A DNA stretch of 64,000 bases. Source: Mytilus galloprovincialis (lineage: Eukaryota; Mollusca; Bivalvia; Mytilida; Mytilidae). Of the stretch, positions 24,901 through 36,900 are shown in pieces. The notes under the pieces were generated by a model. That model had not been told where the DNA came from. It worked only from the letters and a program-made list of their open reading frames with translations, and did not search any database. Location: contig NC_134843.1 of the NCBI RefSeq assembly GCF_965363235.1, forward strand, positions 4,526,001 to 4,590,000, written 5' to 3'. Made by a program: the position numbers and the translations under genes. Within the stretch, counting starts at the first letter, position 1; each line of letters begins with the position of its first letter.

Positions 24901-27900
24901 CAGTAAAATATCATTGAGAAAGTGCAAGTGGGAATTTTTAAATTTTCATTTATTGTCTAAACGAAATGCACTTTCAAATAACTGTGTTCTCAGGCCAGTA
25001 TGGCTTGAACATGCCATTTTACCTGAGGAAGTAGAAATACTGTAAAGCTTCTCTAGCATCTGTTGATTCAAACTTTCTGGTATATAATGTTATTAATCTG
25101 GCAAAATTCAACCTCCTCATACAACCATCATCAGAGGAATCTGTTGTTACTGTAAAAAATAAACGTCATTATCAATTTTCAGCTGTAATATTTTGTGAGG
25201 TATCAAGATTCAAGATGGTTTTTCTAGAAAGCATGCATTATGCAACAATTGTGATACTATAATTTAAGCAAGGATAGGTTACTTCCCTTGTTAAACTTAA
25301 AAATCTGGACTATTTCTGAAGGAAGCATGAGTTACATCCCATGTCGAAGTAGTACATATACAGCCAAGAAAGTTTTTGAACCTTATATTCAATAAGATTT
25401 TTAGCTATTATTAGAGAGGGCATTTCAAGATGTCTTCAAAAATGATAGAATTAAGCTAATTTTACTGAGATAATTTGGTAAAGTGTTAAAATAGTGACAA
25501 ACATCAACTAAGTGATTACTAAATCTAAATATATGATATGCTTTGTATTCATTTATTTTCATGAATACTATTATTTGTGAATTAATGAAAATTTGTACTT
25601 TTGTGGTTTTCTTATTTAGAGGATTTGCTAATAAAAGTTTGTATACAAGGCTTTGGTAAACATATCAATCTGTAGTAAACTTATACCATCAAAATACACA
25701 AAAGTTGGCATCTTGCAAAATTATTGAATCTACAGTATATTGCAGCATGTACAGTGGGCTGATTACAAATATCTCCCACTGTCAGTTTGTTAACCTAATA
25801 CTATGTTATATTTTTTTCTGTAATTTTTCATGGGATGTATTCTTTTTGATTGTTACAGAATCATGTGACTGGGGCTGGGGCATTTCAATAAAAAAACTGT
25901 TGGTTGGCCATATTTTCAACAAACATACAAACAAACTTTTCCTACTGTAGATTCATTTATTCTAGTGGATTAAGGAATATTTACATTTATTTTAGTGGAT
26001 TAAGGAATATTTACATTTATTTTAGTGGATTAAGGAATATTTACATTTATTTTAGTAGATTAAGGAATATTTACATTCATTTTAGTGGATTAAGGAATAT
26101 TTACATGTTCATGAATATTGAATTTCTGCATGCCTGTAGGAAATTTGCTGTTTGTTCAACATTTTATTTCGTGGTTCATGTGTACCCACAAAATCCACAA
26201 ACATTGTTATCCAACAAAAAGATACTGAATCCATAGTAAAAGTATTGAAATGTTTATAATGTATGGTCAGGTTTGTAACATGAGTTTTCTTTTGAACAAA
26301 CCCTCCCTCCCAAAACATGGAACAGGTAACAGAAGACTTCTAAAAACCTGTAAATCTTCTTTTGAACAAACCCTCCCTCCCAAAACATGGAACAGGTAAC
26401 AGAAGACTTCTAAAAACCTGTAAATCTTCTTTTGAACAAACCCTCCCTTCCAAAACATGGAACAGGTAACAGAAGACTTCTAAAAACCTGTAAATCTTCT
26501 TTTGAACAAACCCTCCCTCCCAAAACATGGAACAGGTAACAGAAGACTTCTAAAAACCTGTAAATCTTCTTTTGAACAAACCCTCCCTCCCAAAACATGG
26601 AACAGGTAACAGAAGACTTCTAAAAACCTGTAAATCTTCTTTTGAACAAACCCTCCCTCCCAAAACATGGAACAGGTAACAGAAGACTTCTAAAAACCTG
26701 TAAATCTTCCTTTGAACAAACCCTCCCTCCCAAAACATGGAACAGGTAACAGAAGACTTCTAAAAACCTGTAAATCTTTCTTTGAACAAACCCTCCCTCC
26801 CAAAACATGGAACAGGTAACAGAAGACTTCTAAAAACCTGTAAATCTTCCTTTGAGCAAACCCTCCCTCCCAAAACATGGAACAGGTAACAGAAGATTTC
26901 TAAAAACCTGTTTCTATATTTACAATAGCTTATAGTGGGTCTCATTGGGGTCTAAGCGTGATGTGGGATTGCCGATTTTTCGTAAGCGTGAAACGTGAAA
27001 GTCATATTATTGTGTCGTGAAAACGGGAAATGAGGTCTTGCAGGATCAGAGAAATGACAAAAAAATGAGAATTGCTTACGCTAATCTAACAAAACAGTGT
27101 GCGGGATCCGGGATTGGAACCCCCCAATGAGACCCCCCTTATACTGTGTTCATGGTCCACCTAACAAAGCAGCAAAGTTCAGTTTTATACACAAATCAAA
27201 GTTGATTACATGTAGACCTATACTTACATAGCTGTGCTTGGTTTGTTTGGGGTAGTAATAACATGTTAGATTCATACAACACTAAAGCCACATGAACAGC
27301 ATGACATAATAACTTGTCTATACGAGATATAAATTCTATAGCAGCCTCAAACTGAGCTGTCAATATTAGCACTTGAAAATACAGAAATGGCTGTTGATAT
27401 CCACTGAAATAATTTTCACCTGAAAAATAAAAACTCCACATTTAAAAAATGACAAGAGAAATTATTAAATTTTAAAAGGATATACAGGTACATTTTGGTC
27501 TTCAAGAAACTAAAGTAGTTTTATTTAAGAAATTCTGTAAAAAAAGAGAGAAAAAAAAAGTTAGACATAAAATGATATACAGATGAAACTAATAAAATTT
27601 GAACAACAAATGAAATCTGGCAATACTTATTCAATCCTGTCTTATTTGATGTACCTGTTGAAAGCCAGAAGTCAGGAACCTTGTTTATTGTTATTTCTTA
27701 ACTTTTATTTCCTTCAGGAATTTTGATGTGGATTGTAGATGTTTGGTAGTTTTTGTTAAATATATTTATAAGTGTTGGTGCTTTAGACATACTGTACTGT
27801 TTGGTCAGTTTTGTATTGTTGAAGACCAGACTGTAAAGACTAATTTTTGCAACCAATGTATTTTTAAGTATCCCAATAAAAATAACACATATTGAAATTG

Positions 27901-30900
27901 ATAAACTTGAATACTCTTGAATTTTTATTTTAATTTGAGATAGAAAATGAAGTTTTATAGAAAGGCTTAATGTGTAATACAGTATCTGCCAAAATTGAGC
28001 TACTTCCCTTGTTGAACTTAAAATTGTGACAATTTATGAAGGAAGAAAGAGTTACTTCCCATGTAGAATCAGTATATCAGTCAAGAAAGCTTTTTCTACA
28101 GTATGTAGACCTTTAGATTTTTTGGTATTGTTTAGGTCCTTATCTCATTTACGTATACTCCAAATCTCCTTTTATTCATATTTCATGAGAATGCCTATTA
28201 TAATTTAATTGTGTTTAGTTTTCCACTGTATAATTTACATGATAATGGTGAAAATTGATAACATACCAAATTCTTCATACAATAAACATTGTAATTTTTT
28301 TAACGTAAAATTGTCTTGATTATGTTGATCATCATTATCTGTTTGTACTTGTCGTAGTTTTAACCATAAATAATCATCTATTTTATCAGCTATTTCTGGA
28401 TGGTTCTCATCTGGATCACAGTGACCTATTACACAATAGACAGCTCTGGAAAGATAACAGTAAAGGAGAAATAACACAAACATTTTCAACTTGTATTCAA
28501 ACTGTCTTAATGTACTTTAGACTAATAATAGTGATAAGGAATATAACACAATGTTGACTGCTGTACCCTATTTTGACATGTTTACCTATTATGTTTGTTT
28601 GTTTTGATCACGCATTGTTGTCAATATAATGGAATTTGATAGGACTGTCATACAGGTGAAAGGTTTGGCTAGCTATAAAACCAGGATTAATGAAGAAAAT
28701 GCTTGTACCAAGTCAGGAATATTACAGTTGTTATCCATTTGTTTGATGTGTTTGAGCTTTTGATTTTGGCCATTTGTTAAGGGACTTTCCATTTTGAATT
28801 TTCCTCAGAGTTCATTATTTTTGTGATTTTACTTTTTATTCATAATCATTCATATTCATTATTGTTAATTACTACACACAGTTGTTCATATAAACAGCAT
28901 GTTTTCTATGGTTTCCGATATCAGCTGTTATTGGTATGCTGCTTAGAAACAGGTGAAATGAGAGCTTAGTTTCATCTTGGAGTCTATAAAGCATAATATG
29001 TTATATTTACAAAATGAATTGAGCACAATCAGCTGATCATCTGTTTATTTGATAAAATCACAATTGCTTATGTGAAATTATATTGGTTCTAGTTAACAGT
29101 AACAGAAATAATAAAATAATGTCCAATATTGTTTGAAAATGTTAATACTTTCCATCGCTTCATAAATGGCAGCATCAAAGTTCAAGGATGAATGGTGTGG
29201 GTAGAGCTTTAAGTGATAAACTTGTTGTGTACATTGATAGCTGAGCAATATCTGTTGGGTTGTTAATGTCAAAATGTAAAAAAAACTAGAGGCTCTCAAG
29301 AGCCTGTGTTGCTCACCTTGGTCTATGTGCATTTTAAACAAAGGACACAGATAAATTCTTGACAAAATTATGTTTTGGTGATGGTGATGTGTTTGTAGAT
29401 TTTACTTTACTGAACATTCTTGTTGCTACAATTATCTCTATCTATAATGAACTTGGCCCAGTAACTACAGTGGAAAATATTTTGTAAAAATTTACAAAAA
29501 TTTACATAATTTATGAAAATTGTTAAAAATTGACTATAAAGGGCAATAACTCCTTAAAGGGTCAACTGGGAATTTTGGTCATGTTGACTTATTTGTAGAT
29601 CTTACTTTGCTGAACATTATTGCTGATAACAGTTTATCTCTATCTATAATAATATTCAAGATAATAACCAAAAACTGCAAAATTTCCTTAAAATTACTAA
29701 TTCTGGGGCAGCAACCCAACAACGGGTTGTCTGATTTGTCTGAAAATTTCATGGCAGATAGATCTTGACCTCATAAACACTTTTACCTCATGTCAGATTT
29801 GCTCTAAATGATTTGATTTCAGATATATAAGCCAAAATCTACATTTTACCCCTATGTTCTATTTTTAGCCATGGCAGCCATCTTGGTTGGTTGGCTGGGT
29901 CATCGGACACATTTTTAAACTAGATACCCCAATGATGATTGTGGCCAAGTTTGGATAAATTTGGCCCAGTAGTTTCAGAGGAGAAGATTTTTGTAAAAGT
30001 TTTGGACGAGGGACAACGGACGCCTAGTGATGAGAAAAGGTCAAGTGAGCTAAAAACACATACTCACCTTTTAAAAGGGTCTGTACCATTTTTTACAATT
30101 CTTCTATACTGTAATTGTATTTTTGTTTCACTTCCTGAACTTAATCTGTAAGAACCATAAAAAATATTATATATATGGGATGGAAAACCCCATTTTTTCA
30201 AAACAAAGTAACCAATTAATTTTTTGTTGGTTATATTAGAATGTTGTTTGTTTTTATTAAATAATATGGTACATACTGTTAACAATTACTCCAATGACAC
30301 AGCCATCTCAGTGAATGGCTATGAAGGCATCTGTTTAACAAAGATGTATTAAATTACACCATACAATGTACTAAGTTCTAGGGATTTGAAAAATAAGAAA
30401 AATATTCCCAAACAATTCTAAAATTTTAGTGTGCAACTTCAACAATCCTGCAATATTTCTGTGACATTTGAGAAAAATGGGTTAAAAACTACAGGAGTCA
30501 AATACACAAATTATGAATCCCCTTTTTCCCCGCCAGTTCATCTACAACCATACACCATATATACTATAAACTGGTTTTAGACTTTATTCAACCCTAGCTA
30601 AGTATCAATTTGCAGGTGACATCGAAGATAAATAATGCCTGTATATAATAGTGCAGACTTACCTGTGATCTTCACTGGACACATACTCATGCATGAAAGA
30701 CTTAAAATCTCCAAGATTATGCCTGAATATAGAATCAATCATTCATGTAGTAATCTAATTTGTGATGTAATTTTGTTGATGTAAAAAATTGTGTTAACAT
30801 ATTTCAGAATAATGACAGCTATTTGTTCACAAGCAATGATTTGACAATAATTTTTCAATTTCCTTAAATATATACAACCAATAACAAAGAAGAGGTAAAC

Positions 30901-33900
30901 GAGAAATATATGTCTCATAGGGGCATTTCAATTTTACAAACTAAACACCTAACTATATTGCACCCCGTCACATTCTGTAGGTGTCTTTCCCAAGTCAGAA
31001 ACCTGTAATTCAGTGGTTGTAGTTCCTTGCTTTCTTACAAATTTGTTTTTCATTCATTGTTTTGTACATAAATTAGGCCATTAGTTACCTCGTTTGAACT
31101 GTTTATCATTTGTCATTTCAGGGGCCTTTTATAGCTGACTATGTGGTATGGGCTTTGCTAACAGTTGAAGGCCCTACTATGACCTATAGTTATTAGTTTC
31201 TGTGTCATTTGGTCTCATGTGGAGAGTTGCCTTTTTCGGAAACCATATCACATCTACTTTTTTATATTACCTACCCACATTTATCCACAACTTGCTGTGC
31301 AGCTTGTAAATCACCACAACGTAAACAGTAATAAACCATGGCCCATGTGGGATGTCCATCTACTAAACCATCCTTAAATACACAATGAAATAATGTTGTA
31401 CATACATGTTGACAATGTTGTGTGTATCAAATATTGTATCTTTTTGGGTATCTTTAATACCTATAAATTGAGTATATTTGGAAATCTGACATTAAAAAAA
31501 AAGTTCAGACAATGTTGAATCAATTAAGTATTCTATTCTTTTGGTTATCATACCTCAAAATTGGATACATTTGGTAGAGTGACATTGAGAGGGCTTGAAA
31601 ATGTAATATGTATCCAGTATTCTATCCTTTTAACTATCATCCTCTAACTAGGACAACTTTGTAGGGCTGATGGAAATCTTTTTACAATGTTGTTTGAACC
31701 AAGTATCTTTTGGGTTACTTACCTCTAAATTGGGTATATTTGGAGGTCTAACATTGAGAAAACTTCTGACTATGTTATATGTTCCAGGTATTCCACCCCT
31801 CTGAGCTTGTTGTAGATTGCTGCTTATTGTTATATCAATGTATTTAGCATATCTGCAAAGAAAAAAATATCAAATCAATTTATGATCTCTTTATACTAAA
31901 TCCATTGGATGAATACTGTTTAGTTTAAGTAGACAGAGAAAGATTATTTATTTGAGATTTGTAATTGGCTTTGAACTACCTTTTTCACTAAATCCATTGG
32001 ATGTATACTGTTTGATTTTAGACAGAGAGAAATGATTTATTTGTAAGTTGTAATTGGCTTTGAACTAGCCTTTTCACTAAATCCATTTGATGTATATTCT
32101 TTTTTTTATTTTAGATGATTTTAGATGTCACATTCAATTATATCTGCTTCAAAATGTCTGACCAAAATGATTTGGTTAAATGTTGCAAATCTTTACAGGA
32201 AGGTTTACAACTATTTGTGAGATGATCTTTGAGTAGAGAACATTACGTTTGTTCTAGGTATTCCCTGGCTTTATCTACAAATGCTGATTGTGTTCTGTAG
32301 TCTTGTCGTGTGTCTTTGATACTTTTGGCAGAAATCAGAGGAACTTCTACCATACATTTGACCATCTCCCACAATTCTGTTACTTGCTAAAATAATAATA
32401 ATATAAATACTGTAAATAACCAAAATGTCAAGAGAGATTATGCCAGATAGTGAGTTATCTCCCATTTAACAGAAAATAATCTCCATCAGTTATCTCCCAT
32501 TTTACAGAGGAAAAAGCTCAACTAAAATAGATAAGCCTGAATTGCTTATCTGGCATAATATACAAATTGATTCAGTGCAAAAAAGAATATTTTAGAACTA
32601 AAATTTGGTAAAATAATAATTCAAGAGCAATAACTCCTTTAAAGTGTCATCTTATTTTATTCAGCCAGTTTGCCTTATTTTTAGAAATTAATTTATTACA
32701 GGTAATTTTAATGTTAAATTTCAACACCAAAAAAGAAAAAAAATTGAAAAAAAAAATATTACATTTGTTTATCAACTGCATAAATAAATCAGTGTTTGAT
32801 ACATTCAAAGCTCATAAGCATAAATTGGAAATTTTTTGCATTAAAAAAATCTTATAAAGGCTATAAATAATTGATTAAACTTTGGATCCAATCTTTTAGA
32901 AGAGAAGAGTGCCATACCTTATCATCAATTGTCTTGGCTACATCTAGGAACATATCTCCAAGATTTGGTCTGATGCTGCCTGCAATAACGTGCTCATTGT
33001 AAACATAAACCTGAAAATAATCAGTAACTTTATTCGTATAGAAATTTAATAATTGATTTAACACAGTCACTAGTGAGATTGTGTAATCTTCTCTTTTTGT
33101 ATAAAAATATTTGTCTTATAAAATACTTTTCAATTTGAAATGTTTCAGAAGTACTAAATCAATACACCTCTGAGGCCAATCAGTCTAGGTAGATGATCAC
33201 TTGTAACCTTGAAATATCACACTAGAATACAATTAGTTTGAGACTAGCCTGTTGTGGAATCTCAATAAATACATTATGATTGCAATATACGTTTAATTCT
33301 CGTGATAGCTATGAAACGTAAACAATAACGTCATTCACTACAGCGTTATGGTTACGACGTTACCCTAAGTCAATATTAGTGCTTCATATATTTTCCGACA
33401 TAGACTGTGGTATTTATACAAATGACAACTTTTGATTTACCAGAACATTTTTTCCCTAAAGGTCAGCGGTTTACTTGAGGTATTCTGGTTCCTCACCTGA
33501 TTAATCAAGTATGTAAAAGTACAGTCAAATCATATTTTACTCCCGAAAAAAAAAGTATGTAAAAGTACAATAAAATCACAATTCACTCCCTAAAAACATA
33601 CAAAATGAAATTTAATCAATTTTCTTACTTAATTTCTACTACTTTAACTTACCTGTCTGGCATATGCCATTTCTATGTTGTCAAGATTACTACGACCTTG
33701 GATGCTAACAGGTTCAGCTAAAAAGCTCTGTAAAATAATAAACATGAATTGTTTAAAAACTAATCAAAAATCCTTCCTGTTTTGAATTAATATGATTTTT
33801 TTTAAATACAAATCTTCATTTTCAAAAATATCATCTGTGATATACCTTTCATACAAAGAAATTTTCTTTTCTAAACTAAGTGAATTACAACTTACATAAA

Positions 33901-36900
33901 TTAAACTATCAAAATAAACTCGTCTGATCTTTTTATTTTGATGAACATGAAGGTATGTTTCAGACAAACATAATTGTTGTGAATTAGTTATAGTTTCAGT
34001 TTAGTCTATTTTATACTATTTTATTGGTTAAAGCCTTTGCACCATTTTACATAACAATATGGCGCCCAACGTCATAACTTGTCGAATCTCTATATATTAT
34101 TGACTCCAAGAAAAGCATATGAAAGATTGGACACGCCTTTGAGTTTATAGCCATTCAAAACAATAATCATCCACTCATCCCTATTATATAACTTATATAG
34201 CTTATACAACTATGATATAAGAACTCGTAGGTAAATACCTCTGATTCTGGTTGGAAATCTACTGTATCTTGTCCAAGGCCTCGTAAGGAATTCAGAATCT
34301 TTTGTTTCTCTCTCTCCCACTCGTTCTCCATACACTCCCAATGTCGCCGTTCAACTTCATCAAACGTCTGTTAAAAAGGAACAATTTACATGATTTAAAT
34401 TTACTATAACCAAACATGATTAACTGTGTATTTCTATTTCAATCATATATCTATTACTGCTAATATTTTCATTAAAATAATAAACACAATAAAAGTGAAT
34501 TTATCTTAGTACTTTTCGCATAAAACAAAGATATGAAAGTTGCATCACAGAAAGTATGCCTGTAACTTCAAGAATCTTTTTTCTTGAGTTGAAAACTGAC
34601 AGCATATAACCTGTTCAGCAAAGGCTATAATAATTTCAATTTTCGAAAAAAAATAACTTTTGATTAAGTTTGGTAAATAAAAGATCTTTTGACAAACAAA
34701 CATGCTACTAATTACTGCACATTATGCATTCATGCAAGTTCTCCATCTCTTTTCTAAAAGAGAAAATTAGATGCTTAATTTTAATTTGCATATTTAATTT
34801 TATGTAAAATCAAATGATATGTATTCAGTTTAAAATTAAATTAATCTGACATATAATTCTGAAATACCAAAAGTAGGTGAAATCAATTCTGGATCTTTGA
34901 ACACAAGTACTTACATTTTTTCTTGTCTGTTCTATTACAGCTAACAATGCATTCTCTCTTTCATTTTTCAGAAAACTCTGAAAAAATTAAATCCACCATT
35001 ATTAAAGGTTCTTGCATAAAATCATAAAATCTGATTTCATAATCCAAATTAATATCAATAGAAAATACGGAACTTGTAGTGAATCATTGTTATTTCCTCA
35101 TTATTCAGTTTGTGAACATGGAGAATGCATTGCATGAAATATTTGTCGTTGGACATTAAGCAACTAAAAACAATCATAAGATAACTACAAAAGTATGTTT
35201 TTTTTGCATATATATTTGGATTCGTTATTATTCATTGATAACCAATGTTTGTTGATGTCCTGGGAACAGGGGAACCAAAATTAAAATTTCCAATGAATAA
35301 CAAACTTTCTATATGAAATTGGTACCCACGAACATAAATGAATCCAGTTTTTTAATTTGTAGTTTGCCTGTCTAATTGAAATTAATGATAACTAAAAGAG
35401 CTTCCCTTAGACTAACAATAAATCTTTTCCTTTTTTAAACTAAATGAAGTGATTTAAATTTGTTCACCTGTATATCAGTATCTCTGACAGGTTCCAAAGG
35501 TTCAAAGGTCTTAGCAGCACTTAATCCCTCTAATTTCTGGGATATCTTTGGGACATCAAAGCCTTTAGTTCCAAGTAATATTGATCTGAAAAATTAATGC
35601 ACAAAAATATAAATTCATTCTTTTCATTATTTGAAATGATTTGATGTTGGATTTTTTTTTAATTGATTTGTATAAATAATATGGCATCAAGTATATATTA
35701 ACATACAAACCATACTTTTTATCCTTCTTGAATAAATATTATTTAGACATATATTTCATAGGGCTTTTGAAACAAAAATGCAGTTGATAATTAAGTGAAA
35801 TGTTTATAATTTAAAGGGGCACTAACTACAAGATATATAAAAAATCAAAAGTATGATTTTTTTTGTTCAATCATTAATGCAAGTGAAATAGTGATATAAC
35901 AATTTGCTTTTATCAGCTAAAATGGTTCAATTTTGTCAAATTAAGCTAATACACATTCATTAAGAATTATTCATTTGCAAGTGAATAATTTGACCTCATT
36001 AAATCTGTATTTATGTGAACTCTAAATTAATCACGTAGAAAGAGATAGCATAAAGCATGCATTGTCCGTGTACGGGTATTTAAAGGAAAAGAATGTCAAC
36101 ATTGAAAGTGAAACTAGGTAAATAATTTGATTAACTGATTCGATCCAAACAAAATCATTCTTATATTAAAGGTAAAAACGAAGATAAACATAATTTTTTA
36201 ATCTACAATACAAAATTTAACAGACCTATAAAAATTCAATTGCACGAGTTGCTTAATCTATTCATATCTATGTTTATGTTTCCATCGCTTATATGGTCAT
36301 AGAAGGTCAACTTGATAGTTAATTAGATGGCGACTCGGCTAAAATTCACACGAAACGAAGCTACATCTTATTGAGACCATGTCCTGTAAATTGTTTATTT
36401 TATACTTTTGATAGTTTAGAAAAATGTTTTACATTGTTATAAATAGAATATGAGAATTTGCCTCAAATTGGTGAACATGAATTTGGCAGCTAGTGCCCCT
36501 TTAATGTTTTTGTTCTATTATCAAACTGACCCACTGACAAATTCTGCTTGAATTCTTTAATTGCCAATATAAAAAATAAAACATCCATGTCAATTTCTTA
36601 CCCAATAACTTTGCACTTATAATAAAAAAAAGGCTCTTTTCAATGTGAAGCAGACTAAAATCTGCAGTCATAGAAGTGAGCAAGATATAATGACTAAATC
36701 ATTTAGTTTCACTCGTTGAACATTAAAAATCTTTATAGTGTTGTTAAAACCAAAACCATGTAAATGTTGTCTTCAAACTTGTCAAATCTAATCTTACAAC
36801 CATGTGTCAGTGCAACAATCTAATGAACTGAACCATTTTCTTCTCCAAAATACAATAAATATTTTTAGCTTCATTTCAAATGGAAGAATCACTATCATAA

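Noticed and set aside
26267..26945. A ladder of overlapping 61-63-codon minus-strand frames beginning MFWEGGF
   Set aside because: They are the same 70-bp repeat read in rotating frames; no start context, domain or splice sites.
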